Below are positions 1 through 14,559 of a stretch of DNA of 64,000 bases, in pieces. The stretch covers positions 638,501-702,500 of the forward strand of contig JAQFVV010000030.1 in assembly GCA_028023455.1 (NCBI GenBank). Reading direction: 5' to 3'. The translations under genes were made by a program, and so were the position numbers. This DNA is from Epiperipatus broadwayi. Lineage: Eukaryota > Onychophora > Udeonychophora > Euonychophora > Peripatidae. Position 1 is the stretch's first letter, and every line of letters starts with the position of its first letter. The notes beneath the pieces are model-generated. The model saw only the letters and a list, made by a program, of their open reading frames with translations, did not search any database and was not told where the DNA came from.

Positions 1-655
1 AGTCATATAGGTTTGAACTCCATTTAGTACCTGTACATTTTGGGATCTTTGGTTCTTTAATAACCATAGGCACCACTATCCCTATTAGGCAAAATTCTCA
101 GATCCAAGCACTGACAAGGGCCACAAGCCACAAACTAGTCTGGGGATATTGGATGACTTGGTATTAAATGGGGATTTTGAGACACAGGCCTTGTGGTATC
201 CATTGATTACTTTTTCTTGCACTGAGTGGCCATACTGTATAGAGAGTTTTGCCTATTTTAATAACTGTTATAAGCAAGCATAAGAAATTGGTGAGCATGT
301 GATGTTTATTGGATTAAATCCAGTTCTGCCTAATAGGATAGTGGTGATTTATGGTTATTAAAAAAACCAAAAGCACCAAAATATATAAGTATATAAGCTA
401 ATGAGCTTGGATTGAAAATATTATTGTGGCTTCAATTGATGACTTATGGTTTTGTAGTTAACAAGGTCACAAACCAGAAACTAGTCTGGGGATATTGGAT
501 GAGTAGTCACTAGATGAGAATTTTATGCACAATTCTTCTGGTATTCATTGATTACTCTGCCTTGCACTGAGTTGTAATACTGTATGGAGAGGTTTACCTG
601 TTTTAATAACAGTTATAAGCCAGCATAAGAAATGGTGTGATGTTTTTTAGCCTAA
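1..655. repeat. Direct and inverted repeat cluster at window start
   Basis: Two diverged direct copies are visible, anchored by the shared stretch ACTAGTCTGGGGATATTGGA near 133 and 480 and continuing through matching text ending near 290 and 640. The unit spacing is about 346 bp. A separate block at 45-95 reappears inverted at about 325-390: the CACCACTATCC stretch on the left is matched by GGATAGTGGTG on the right. It is probably a fragment of a larger repetitive element cut by the window edge. No coding signal is seen. Confidence 0.6.
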
Positions 656-3104
656 ATAGTATGACATTACAGATTATATTTTTTTGGCCATTATTTTAGT
701 CAATTAACTAAATATATTTTAAGTATTTTAGAATAGTTTTATAACATATATGTTGGCAGAAAATATTAAAATATTTTTGAAAAGTTTATTAGGCACAATG
801 ACATTATAATATTAATCGTCAGCAGCTATAATTTGTTTTTAAGACATGATTTCTTACAAACATGGTATCTTGTATCACTTCTAAGAAAAGTATTTGTTTT
901 ATATAATCATTGTTTAAAAAATTGTCTTTTTTATTCTAAACATTATTTACAATAAGTATTATAACATTTGTTTTAAATTAGATGCATTAGTATCAATTTA
1001 CCAATATTGAAAAATAATTGTTTAACTGGAATCAATTGATTTTCTTTTTATAATCACTTATTAAAATGAAATTTATTTACTTTTATTAGTTTAAGCAATA
1101 TTTACACTAAATATTATAATATTTGTGTAAAAAAATAAAGAAGAAAATGGCCCTAATTTTTACAATGTAGTTAAAATGTATTTACATTAAACCACAAACA
1201 GTATGAACCATTGTTAAACTCAAAAAGGGGCACAAAATTTATACTATGCATGCTAAATATAAACTTTTAATTTTGCAGAATGTAGATGTATATATGATGG
1301 TAATGAAATGGATTCCTATTCATTTAAAAAAATTCTATTCATTAAGGCATATGAAAATATATAATAATATTATATCTTGATTATAGCTGTTGCTGATTAT
1401 TAATTTTTAAAGCTATGGTCTTATGTAGGTAACAAAAATTTTATTTACTTTAACTACAACACAAGCAGTAAAAATATCACCATCTGTCTATATCTTTTTA
1501 TCGTACTTATTCATTTTTGATAAGACAAATATTACTTTCTCAGTTATTTAATCACTGTCTTACTAACATCATGTTATCATCACATTTTACAGTATAATGA
1601 ATAGTTGTTCTTTACTTTAATCTTTTCATTACTATTAGTGTACAATTGCAACTAAATTTATTAGTTTTAAAAATCTGAAGATGCCACTATCATCCACATA
1701 ACATATTGATTTCAATGTTGAATGTGCTGACATAAAAGGCTACATATGTATAGATTGATAGAATCTTTCTTGCCACATTTTATGACTGTTTTTTTCTTTT
1801 ATTATATCAGAAAAAAAATCATAATTTACTCTAATTTATTTTCATATTTATGCAAACTTATGCAACATGCTTTAAAATATTTATTATAAACCAATAATAG
1901 GATGTAATCACAATTGAATTTTATTTCTAAATGTTTTTTAAAAAAGCAATTTATTAAAAATCATAATTATGACAAAATAAGTTAGAAATAATTTATGGGA
2001 AAAAATGATTCCATAAATGCAGATATAGAATATTTGTAAAATTTAAATAAATGTAAATGCAAATTTAAAATATAATTTAATTTCTTTATGATACCTCAAT
2101 TAAAATATATTTTTATTTTAACAATTGATTTTAAATAAGAGATAATTTGTCCAAAGTTTTTTAAAGCCCACATTTTTGTAATTTCTCATAATAATTTTTT
2201 TCAAATTTGTAGAGTTAATACATTGACTTTTGAAATGTTTTAATTTATAAACTTATATTTGTACTAAACAATGCAAAGTTATGAAAATATGATATATAGT
2301 AAAAATTTTATTTTAAAAATAGAAATATTTCAAATGTAACAATAATTATCATTAAGATTTTTTTAAAAAAGATTAAATGAGTTCTTGATAAAACATTTTG
2401 TCTGATATTCCAACATGAGTTATAAAATGGTTGAATTTCTGCTTATTTATGGGAAGTGGAAATATTCTTCTCTTTAATGAAAAATTTTAATTAGGCTAAT
2501 TTTAATTGGTACTGACTTAGTATATGATTAACCTCACTATTCATTATGTTTTTTTTACTTTTACATCACATTTGGAGCCATGAAATTTCTAAAATTAATA
2601 ATAAGCCACAAATTAAACACTACTGTCAACTTAGAGTAAAATAAACCAAACATTTATGTCTGTTTATAAAAATATTGTTTCATTCTTTTTATTTGCAGTC
2701 TACTTTTTTAACATCATATTAAATTCCTTATTTTTATTTCAGTATAGACAAAGCATAAATGTTGAGTTTAAAAAATATAATACTAAAACAATAAATTGCA
2801 AAACTTTTGCATGATTTAATGAATAAATTGAAAAATACAAAGTTGAAGTATATAAATACCAAAAAATGATGCCTTTAATGTAATAAAAAGGTTTTAAAAA
2901 AATACAAAAAAAAAGTAACAAAAAATAATGAAAAATAAAGTGAGGATTTTTTTAATCTAGCAGTTATAAGTAATAGAAATGTCCTAATGAGAGATTAGAC
3001 AGACATGCAATTCACAGCTATTCTGCTGTATTATTTTCCAGCATATTCAATGGATATGTCTTTTACCTTCTTTAGAATTATGGCTTTAACTTTTTAACTC
3101 ATAA
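656..3104. other. AT-rich DNA, nothing recognised
   Basis: Very AT-rich sequence with homopolymer runs and dense stops in all frames. The only open frames are short and low-complexity. No repeat, RNA or coding feature could be supported. Confidence 0.6.
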
Positions 3105-3127
3105 ATATATATATATATATATATATA
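3105..3127. repeat. (TA)n microsatellite
   Basis: About eleven TA dinucleotides directly abut the left end of the Rep1 element. Confidence 0.9.
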
Positions 3128-4749
3128 GTACCGGGTTTGAATATGCAACCGTGAAATACCGGCCTCTTAGGCGGAGAAGAACATACTCGGAGAGCTATAA
3201 AATATATAACTAGCATTACATTTCCAGGACATAACTTCTTCTCGACTGTTGAGTTCAACACCAGAGTTCAAAGCACTTTTTTGTTTGTGTATAAACACGG
3301 GCGCCAGTTAATTATCCAAGAATAAATAAATAACGCGCTTTGAGCAATGGCCACTAACTCAACGCCTAAATATCCATGACTAGCTCAGATGTTTGTAATC
3401 ACTAATAGATTATTCATAATTAGTGGTTAAAAGAATTGATAAAAGAATTGTAAAAGGAATTTATAAAAAGATTTGGTAGAAAGAATTGATAAAAAGAATT
3501 GACCGACAAATAAAGTTTAATTTTAAAGACCATTTATTAACTAACATTAATTTACTAAATTTAAACATCTTTATAATTTTTTACTAATATATCACATGCA
3601 CATTTTAAATTAACATTTGTAAAGTAGTTTAAATATTCTTGTAGATTTTAATAATATGACACTAGTATTTATCTAATTTAACTAATAACACTGATATAAT
3701 GATCACGCACATATTAACTCATACACTCACATATATAATAATAAAGTATTACATAACATTTGAAACTTAAACACACATATCAACAGTTCATTTTATGTAT
3801 GGTATAGAGTCCAAATTACTTGTCTCTGTAGGATTTACGAATTACAGCGGTGGCTACTATATATAAATGAGAACAATAAAATGTTTTACCTAGGATTTTT
3901 GGAACATGGATATTGCTTGTTGTTGGCTACTTCTGATGGAGTATATCTAACCAGTTAGATTTGACATTTCATGAAAAGATTAGATGCTAATCCATTAGTT
4001 TTATTCCTGGAGACAGTTGAGCATTGATGGAGGATTTCTGAGCTGTTATGCGGACATTATTTCATGCGCAGGTTTTGATGAACTTGTTGGACTAAAGGGC
4101 TGAAGTAAAGCGTATATTCCCAAAAGCTGCTCAACACCACATTTCTAGATACATAATATAAACTGCACTGTTATTTGAACTGAAACAAGACTGACACTGG
4201 AAACTAGGCTGAACTGGACATCCAATAAAAATATAGCTATTTATGTATGCAAATTGTTTTTGTTTTAATATTTTCAGACAATAGGTGTTGTCAAATTCCC
4301 CTAATACCTACTCCTTTGACAACGTGTTTTTGAAGATTGTTTACTTAGTAGTAGCCATATAAAAACATGTTGTTTTTATATCTTTAAGAAGTAGCGCACC
4401 GCTGTGTTTTTAAATACATTTCATTTCAATATTTATTTTCGTGTGTTTTTCAATATGATTTTAACACGCATTTATTATATATCTTATTAACAAGCTTACA
4501 TTTATTTTTATTTACCATCACACATATATACACATTTATTCTAATAAACAGGAATGAAAAGCGATTTATATTTTAACTTTTAATTAATAATAATAACACT
4601 CTTTAACTTTTATGAACTCTTAGTTTTATCTTTTCTAACCAAAACTTCCCCTCCCTCCTTTTAATCAATTATTTTCTAACTTTTATTTCAAACTCTTTTA
4701 CAAAATTTTTTTTAGATAAATTAGTATGTGCCAATTTCAATATTGGTAC
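3128..4749 (+). mobile_element. Rep1 copy A, unclassified ~1.6 kb interspersed element
   Basis: This segment is homologous over its whole length, in inverted orientation, to 49791-51360. Shared landmarks include the CCGGCCTCTTAGGC block near the left end, CATAACTTCTTCTCGACTG, the GACCGACAAATAAAGTTTAA block and TTTTACCTAGGATTTT near the middle. It starts with GTACC and ends with GGTAC, so there is a minimal terminal inverted repeat, and TA repeats touch both sides. No long ORF is present, so it is non-autonomous or not protein-coding. It is not an LTR (no TG...CA ends) and shows no LINE tail. A TA-inserting DNA transposon derivative is the most economical reading, but the superfamily is unknown. 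Confidence 0.7.
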
Positions 4750-5704
4750 TATATATATATATTGTAATGCTATCTCTGGTCATCAAAAGTGGAAGTAGCA
4801 AAATATACAAGTAAAATGATATGAGACTATCAGCTGATTAACCAAAGCTTATTCTTTATATAAATATTCATTGGTCTCTAGTACTGAACATTCAGAATAT
4901 AACACATTAGAGAGCATGTTGTCAAAGCTAGGGGGAGGGGTTATACTATGTGTCATGTGGATATTATTAATTATGCATATTTTATCAGCAAGTGTTACAT
5001 ATAAGATAAAAGTATTATAGCAGTACACTAATTCAATATAATTAGTTAATGTGATTTATGAAATAACAAAATATTTTATTTTATCCTTGCTTTAATGAAT
5101 GCATGAAATAACTATATGTTTATAAGTAAGGAAATAATTTATTAATGAAAATAATAATATTAAATCAATAAATAGATAATGATAAATCACTACAATTTTT
5201 TTCGAGATTTTTTCTTGATTACTTTTCGTGACAGAAATTATAATAAAAGTTCAAATGCATTATTTCTTTATAACTTTACGTCATAACTTCCCATATAAAA
5301 AAAATTATCATTTATTTCTAGATAGCTTTTCTGGAAATAATTTCATTTACTTTATTATTAGGAATTAGGATTCAGTTTGGGCTATAAATAATTCAAGTTC
5401 AAATATTATATTCTTAGAGTTCCTTCATGAATATAAATAAAATGTCATTTTTGACTAGTTCCAAAAATAATTTTCTTTCTTTAGTTTTTTAAACATTCAA
5501 TTTCTTTTTCATTTATTTGTCCGGATATTCACTATAAAAAAGTACCAAAACATTAAAGGTTCTGGCTTTAGAATATTTTACCGCTGTCTTGAAAGTTATT
5601 TTTCTTCCTTTAAATAGTTTTCTTCCTTTCAGTATTGTTACATAAATCATTAAAGGCAATTATACAACGCATTAGTATTGCTATTTCTTTTCCTAGCAAT
5701 TCAT
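4750..5704. other. AT-rich DNA, nothing recognised
   Basis: A short TA run at 4750-4761 borders Rep1. The rest is AT-rich sequence without a supported feature. Confidence 0.55.
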
Positions 5705-7105
5705 TTGTAGAGTCCAGATTTAATATAAGGGATTTGAAAACAGACTTGAAGCTTTTTTCAGTCATTCACCCTATTTCATACAACCGATACTCAAGGATCA
5801 CACACATGTGGAAAAAAAAAGATCTCCAATATATGTATTTCATGCTGAACCAATACTTATCAGCTGGTCCAGATAATCATCTCCCATGTGTGTATTTATA
5901 TATAAGTGCTTACTTTATATTAAGATAGTAAATCTTCACACTTTATTGGATAAGTTTCAATCGACTTTACCATTCAACTCTTCAGCCGTCCATACCATTA
6001 AAAATATGATTATGAAATACTCAAATCTCTTGTTAATGCCTATATTTTTGTCATGTCCATGGTGACGTTAATTCACACTGATCCCTCATATATAGGATCT
6101 TATCTATTTAAATGCACAGAAAAGGGATGGACAGGATACGGCCTGAATTTGTAATATTTTAAATACAAGTATATTTTATTTACCTGGTATCTAGAGATAA
6201 TATAGGGAATTTGAACTCAGACTTTTAAGCTCCATTCAACCATCCATTTTATATCTTACAACCAAATACACATGACCACACACATGTGAAAAAAATGATT
6301 TTCAATATACATATTTCATGCTGAACCTGCACTTATCAGTTGGTTTAGATCATCATCTTCAATACATAAATATAATCAGTGCTTGGTTTATATTAACACA
6401 GCAAATTTTCACATGTTAATGGGCATGCTTCAATCTACTACACCTGTCAAACCTTAGCCAACCATTTCATTGAAAGTCTGATGATGGAAATTCCCAAGTT
6501 CCTTACTAATGCCATTATTATTGTCATACCTGTGTTGACTTTAAGTCACTTTGACCCCACATATATAGGAACTTGTCCATTTAATTACAAAAATGAAGGA
6601 TGGACAGGTCATATGCTGAATTTGTTGTATTTTAAAAACAAATATATTTTATATATCTGAAGTCTAGATTTAAGCATGGGCTTTTAATCTCCCTTCAGCC
6701 ATCCACTCCATCTCACACCACTGATGCCCATGACAACCCACACATGAAAAAGATAAATAATACTCAATATACATATTTCAAGTTGAACCAAATCTCATCA
6801 GTTGATCTGGATCATCATTTTCCACATACATATATAGACAGTGCTTGGTTTATATTAAGTTGGCAAATCTTCACACTTTAATAAACAGGCTTCAAGGTGC
6901 ACCACCCTCCAACCCATCAGATATCCATACCATTGATAATCTGATGATGAACTTCCCAAATCTCTTGTGAATACCAATATTATTGTCATGCCTATGTTGA
7001 CTTTAAGATACTCTGACATTCATTGTCCATTTAAATAGACATAAGAGGCTGTGTGGGTTACAGGTTGAATTTGTAATATTTTAAATACAAATATATTGAA
7101 AGTCT
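5705..7105 (+). repeat. Three tandem units of a ~465 bp satellite-like repeat
   Basis: The landmark AGTGCTT followed by TTTATATTAA recurs at about 5904, 6378 and 6840, giving spacings of 474 and 462 bp. Other phased landmarks are the CATCCATT/CATCCACT block, the CACACATG block, the GATCATCATCTTCC-like block and CTGATGATG followed by TTCCCAA. The third unit runs into a fourth partial unit at about 7050-7105. Units differ by substitutions and small indels, so the array is old. Related units in the opposite orientation occur at 7106-7407 and at 31166-31850. Confidence 0.8.
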
Positions 7106-7676
<571 letters not shown>

Positions 7677-7732
7677 ATATTTTCTTTAATTATTTCAGTT
7701 AGTGTTAACAATAACTTTCTTTTCATATATAT

Positions 7733-10339
7733 TGTACCGGTCGAAACCCACCACCACCGCAAGTCAAATCTGATTCAAACTCAGCTCAACCAAAACTAAA
7801 CTCAAACCCAACTCAACAGCTCAGATAGCAGAAATCGATGGCACAGTGCTATGCGCCAAGAACTAGCTCAACGGTTGGTGAGGACTAGAGACTCCTGAGT
7901 AACACTAGTGTCTAAGAATTTATATACTTTGAATAATTTTATAAATTGAATCATATGTATGTTCGGGTTGCCAACACAGACAGCGAGTACTAACATTTAA
8001 ATAATTATAAAAAGAATGATGAACTAAGAAACCAAGTATGTTAGAAAATATTTAATAATAATAATAATTTGTTTTGTTCACTAAAATATAGATTGCATTA
8101 GTTACCTCTAGTCTTTAAAAGAATTTATAAATATAATAAGAGTGGCGGTCCTTATCATATGCCAACAAGTATTACACAATATGGGATGGGATTCTATTTC
8201 TATGCCCCCAACGAGAAATATAAAGGCAGATAAAGGTATTCATTAAGAACGGAAATGATTGTTCTAATTTTATTACGGTGGAATGTGAGATTTATTTTCA
8301 CATTCGGAAATCTATTCAGAAGAGCAAAATGTATTTTAAGGCTTAACTTTAATCTTGATTTGAAAACTGATTTAAACTAAATATATTTGAGAATTGGTTC
8401 GACTTTAATTTAAATCACTTCATCATGAATTACGAGCACGGAGCGGGTTTTATCGGGACAAAGATGCAACGGTACTGACGAATTACAAGACAGAGAGTAA
8501 AATTGAAAGATGATCACTAGTCGATGATCGAAGTCCTATGGCAGCTTGCATCTAACAAGTCTTACGCTCTTTGACTAATGAATACGAAAGGAAGTACTTT
8601 TTTCCTTGAGAAATTTAAATAAGAGAATATGATCACCGACCAGCCTAATGGAGCGGAAGATGGCCCTACGTCAGCAACGTTTGATGATGATGACTTGATA
8701 GTCATCGTTGAAAAATAAAACCCATGTAGAATGCTCTACGTGATGACTTGACCAATTAATTAAAGTCAAATGAGCTTTTATCGAACTATTTTAAAACATT
8801 TATAAACTATATTAATTATGCCCTAATATCGTGCCCTTCCTGAATATTAATATAAAATAACAAAAGTGGAATTAAAATACATTTAACCCTTTATCGACCC
8901 TTTTTGCAATAAAAACATTTAAGGTTATATTCGAATAAATATATATTAGTGGAACAAGAAATCAATATTTTAACATTATGTGAGTATATAAACACTTGTA
9001 ACTTAGGAGCTGGGGACATAGGTGAAAAACGGAGCTAATAATTGATTATTAGCCAATTATAAAAATAGTAAACATGTAATATTTTCTTTCGACTCGATGA
9101 TTAATAGAACTTATAAATTTAGTTCTAATGGGCGAGAATAACTATTTAAAATTTATATTATCTTATTTGCGTGAGGCAAATGGAACAAAGGAGCTCATCG
9201 AGTTGAAAGATTATTGGCATATAATTTTAAATAAACGACATTAATAAAGCATACAAATATATATATTAAATGAACCGCCAGGTAAGAAAAGAAAAGTTTA
9301 AAGACTAGAGATTGAAAGAATTACAATATAAATTTATAGTAGCATTTTATAAAGATTTTTACATTAAAGAATAAAGGAGCTCTTAATAAGGAGTGTAAAA
9401 TAAAAGTTCGAACTGGCCAGAAAGTTTAACGTTCATTAGAGAAATATATTACCCTTCCGTGCTTGTCCTTAAGTTACTCCTCCAAGTTGTTGAAAACGTA
9501 GGCACCATTGATTGATTATTGGAACAGCATTTTAGTAGCCTCCATAATTTTAGCATAATGATCGGTCCGGAAAAGATTCAGCAGCTCCATCGAAGATTTC
9601 TAGGGACTTTAGGAACCGTAGCCAGATCCCTGATGTTCTAGCCCTCTATCATGATGAAATACAATTTTTATATGCACAGAGTTCACTGCACTACTCTACA
9701 ACAAAGCTAGCTTTTCTTTCCTGACTTTTCAGGGCTATATATATACTGTTCACTGATGCCTCCGGCTAGCGCTCATTTTATTATCAATGTGGTTTTTTTT
9801 TATAATTAGTTGTTTTCAGATACATTCCTTCGATAAGGCTTTCAAACTAATTTTTTTGAATTCCTTTCCTAATTAGAAAATGAATTCTTAAAATCTGAAA
9901 TGATTTTAATTAGAAATTGAATTCTTATCTTTTTTAATTAATAAAACTTTACTGTTGTTTTTGAGAATTTGAAAGCCTATGGAAGGAATGTAGCTTTTAA
10001 TCGCAAAACTTTACAAATTATTTAAAGGTGAAAAAAACAAGTATTCCCGACGCAATGAAACTTTCGAACAATTATATATATTTAATATTTACAAATATAT
10101 ATACGCACAATCCACACAATTTAATATATATAAATTCATGAATATTTTGTCATGAATTTATTTAGAGAATTGATCAATTTTAAACTAAACTAATTAATTT
10201 TGCTACGCATTTGAAATAAGTTATTCATTATGGAAATTAGCGTGGATTGAGCGTATAAAGCCCCATTGCATCGGAAATTTAAGGTTATTATTAGGGTAAA
10301 TAACATGAAGCTAGGATCGAACTCAGATCCGACTGCTTC
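7733..10339. mobile_element. Rep2, unclassified 2.6 kb block between TA repeats
   Basis: The block begins at GTACCGGTCG just after a TATATAT run and ends at the (TA)n tract at 10340. Its base composition is visibly less AT-rich than the flanks, with CG dinucleotides, and it contains several internal inverted repeats: 15 bp arms at 9086-9100 and 9195-9209, and a hairpin at 9822-9991. No ORF of useful length is present and no family motif was recognised. The start resembles the Rep1 start (GTACCGG beside TA), but the interiors are not obviously alike. It could be one element or a composite. Confidence 0.4.
9822..9991. repeat. Imperfect inverted repeat (hairpin) inside Rep2
   Basis: The left arm starts ACATTCCTTCGATAAGGCTT and continues TCAAA. 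The right arm, read in reverse complement, starts ACATTCCTTCCATAGGCTTT and continues CAAA. Further AATTAGAAAATGAATTC-like pairing lies inside. The span is 170 bp. Confidence 0.8.
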
Positions 10340-10368
10340 AATATATATATATATATTTATATATATAT
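10340..10368. repeat. (TA)n microsatellite
   Basis: About 29 bp of TA with one TTTA interruption at the right border of Rep2. Confidence 0.9.
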
Positions 10369-11332
<964 letters not shown>

Positions 11333-13431
11333 AAAGTGGCTTAGGATAAATATACAAGAATAAATAAAACATGATAAATTAATATAATTAGTTTAAACAC
11401 ATTGCCTTAGTTAAGATACAATTACTAGATATACACTTTTTATAAATGTCCATTTAAATTTGTTAGCTATTTAATCACCAATTATCCACTAAAAAAAAAT
11501 ATTAAAGTTTTTTGTTTAGTATTATAGATGGAATTTGTGGTTGCCAAGGAAATAAATGAATGCAGTTACTTTGTTAGCAATTCAAAAAGTAGAAACTATA
11601 TAGAATCTTAGAGTATTTAAAAAAAAAAAACAGAAAATATATTTTTTTTACCTTTTAGCTATTTCTATGTTTTTTTTTTCTTTTATATTTTAGTTGTAAA
11701 GCAAACTCTATTAGTTATATAATAATTGATTATGTATAAAAAATAAAGTTTATGTTATGAAAAATAAAAGATATAGTTACATGGAAATACATTTATCAGT
11801 ATATTTATTTATTTACTTTTATTATTTTTAGCATTATCTTTTCTATATTTAAACAAAAAAAAGTAGAAAATATAAATATACATTTCCAATTAAAGGACAA
11901 ATAAATAATTGTTATGCTTTTAAAACTGTAGGTATTAAGATAATGGAACATATTGTATATAAATACGATAGAATTATAAGATTTATAAAACAACTTTTTT
12001 AAAGATCATATTACAAAATTTTAAATGCAGATTTAAAAGAAGGTAATAAAATTGTAGTGATTATATAAAAATTGCAATATTTACTTACAAATTTGCAGCA
12101 AGTGAGATAAGACTCCAAGTAGCTACATAAATATAGAAGCTGCAGACTTTATATTGATTTGTAATTCTAATGATTTTACTAAAAAGGGAAGAAATATTAA
12201 GAAGATGAAATTAAATGTGAAATGACTATTTAGAAATGACAACATGAAAATCACAAACACTTGAGTATTTAATATTATTAAAGATTCATCCATGTTGCTA
12301 ATTGATGCATAAAGGAAATACTTCACAGGTTAAAAAAAATTCAAATGGCAAAAATATTTGAATTTATCAACTCCAGATATTAAATAATTATGTAGGTTAT
12401 TGTTGACAAATCATTTCAATGATGATAATATGATCAAGAGGTTTGTATCTGACCTGGAATGCAAACATTTGATGAGTTTCTCCTTTAACCTTCCATTGTG
12501 AAGTAACGGAATAACAAATTTTAAATGACAAAATTAAGTTTTGTTGTTTCAAGTGAAAGAATAAGAGGATAAAAACACTGCAATTCATCTATCCTTGTTT
12601 ATATAGTGCTAAAACATGATGAAAGTAATGTAAATTTAAACTTCTTTTCCCCTTGTTTGTACTTTGTATGTAAAAATTTCACTAGCTCAATATGACAATA
12701 GCTTTCTACCAGATGATATTATCCTCCATGATGTCTTAGGCATGATAAAATCAACCATATATATTGTACAATTTATGTGAAATAATTATTTCAAATAAAA
12801 TTATTATCAGAACAAATATTCATTTATTTATCTTAATTATTTACATATAGAATGATAACTTATTACATGGTTTTTCCAAAATCAACAATATTAAAATTTG
12901 TAAATGATCTAATCTCATATTCTATATACTTATTTGTGATTTCTACTGCTTTATAGTGAATCTATTTTTAATTTTTAAAAAACATTTTTATATTACAGTT
13001 ATGCACACAAACAAATACACACATGCACATTTAAATGTATTGTGGAGGTAAAAAAATGTTTATATGTATTTAATACAGATTATAATTGAATAAAATTATT
13101 TTTATTCATTTTATTGCAGAGTATTCAACTTACACATGTATGTAGTGTGGAATTGATAATATAAATTTTAATGAATTTTTCTATCTAATTTTAAATTTGA
13201 CCACAGATTTTTACAATTTAGATACATGCTTAACCTGTCTTCAGCTGTAATCACTATTATGGTAACACCTGGCAATGTTATATTTATAGTTATAATAAAA
13301 ATGTGGAAGCAAGAAGAATGTTGATTGTGTGATATTTGATGCTATAATAAAATTGAAAAAAAATTTTATTCTTAAAACAGCTTTTTTTAAGTTTGTTTTT
13401 ATAATATTATTAAACTAATGGGATTATTAAC

Positions 13432-13434
<3 letters not shown>
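11333..13434. other. AT-rich DNA, nothing recognised
   Basis: Several minus-strand frames of 60-67 codons occur here but are rich in Phe/Ile/Leu/Lys, as expected for random AT-rich DNA. No gene, RNA or repeat supported. Confidence 0.55.
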
Positions 13435-13465
<31 letters not shown>

Positions 13466-13475
13466 GTTATATATA

Positions 13476-13512
<37 letters not shown>
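13435..13512. repeat. (TA)n with internal palindromic CCAATATAT/ATATTGG
   Basis: A TA tract is interrupted once by TTGGGT. The left edge CCCAATATA is mirrored by TATTGGG, so the first half is a self-complementary hairpin. Confidence 0.9.
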
Positions 13513-13515
<3 letters not shown>

Positions 13516-14039
13516 AGAATAGAATCCCATTTCCACATCCATATATTATTAGATGTAAGAAATTTTTTCTATTACTTTGTGTATGTGCATATTATAAATA
13601 TTAATAGTTAAAATTTATTAGTAAGTATTACTGAGTAAAATGAATATTATAAGAGATAATTAGTTGCATTAGACTTTTATAATAAATAAAGCAGTTTCAT
13701 TATATAGCATATTTTTATTTAAAAATAAAACAGATTAAGTGGTCATATGTATAGATCAATAGATTAATAGCCTGAAAAACACATGTGTTTTTCTAGGGTC
13801 TGAAAGGAAAGGGTAAATATATAAACAAAGACACAGACATTTTTTTAATTACACATAAATTTTTATTTTATTTTTTTTTTGTTCTCTGAATTGTAAATGT
13901 CAAAAAAAGGGTGTTTTGAAAAATAGATAGAGCAGCAAATTTTCCTTTTGTTACATGTCATTAATTGTTATTAGTTTTGGAATTCTGTTCTTTTTCTAAA
14001 ATGACAGTGAATTTTATGAGCAACCATCTTTGGGGTGAC
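13513..14039. other. AT-rich DNA, nothing recognised
   Basis: No supported feature between the TA palindrome and the promoter-like segment. Confidence 0.5.
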
Positions 14040-14190
14040 AAATGAATGAACTTTGACCTGGAAAGCTAGAGGGTTGCATAAAATGGGGATATATAAAAAA
14101 CTGTGTGAGAAAGAGAGAGGGGTCAGTCTTCAGAGTCAGTCAGTCATTCTCTTTCATAGTTTTTCTTTCCCTGCATTTGAGGGAAAAAGC
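14040..14190 (+). promoter_or_regulatory. Possible core promoter (TATA box plus initiator-like repeats)
   Basis: The string GGGGATATATAAAAAACTG at about 14084-14102 resembles a TATA box. It is followed about 30 bp downstream by GGTCAGTCTTCAGAGTCAGT, which contains TCAGTC initiator-like elements. The local composition is less AT-rich than the surroundings. The arrangement would fit the promoter of an LTR or a transposon remnant, but no paired repeat, primer binding site or ORF is visible. TATA-like strings are frequent by chance in this window. Confidence 0.2.
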
Positions 14191-14481
14191 AAAAGCAAAA
14201 TGTTAAAATATTGCTTTAAATAGTATAGAAGATGTGCTGATATATGAACACTATAGCAGTTAAGTTATTCTGGAGGGATTGATCAAGATTGAGCCCCTAA
14301 AAAGAAGCTGACAAGTAAAATGGTGTTATAAGGAGGGTTTACCAATTAATACTTTGAAAAAAATGGACTCAGTGTTTGTATATTTTGTCAGCTGTAAGAA
14401 AAGGAGAATGCTGTGTTAATTTGCTTTATTTTTGTTCCCAATGATCTCTAACATGTGAGGTTGATAGTTTGTCTGTACACT

Positions 14482-14559
14482 CATATATATATATTAAGAC
14501 CCAAAAATAGCTGCATTTCATATATATATATATTAAGACCCAAAAATAGCTGCATTTCA
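14482..14559 (+). repeat. Tandem duplication, ~38 bp unit x2
   Basis: Two adjacent copies of a TA tract followed by TTAAGACCCAAAAATAGCTG and CATTTCA are identical apart from one TA dinucleotide. Near-identity suggests a recent slippage or unequal event. Confidence 0.95.

Noticed and set aside
3128-4749. Rep1 as an LTR retrotransposon LTR
   Set aside because: The ends are GTACC/GGTAC, not TG/CA, there is no primer binding site or polypurine tract, and no paired direct copy flanks a coding region.
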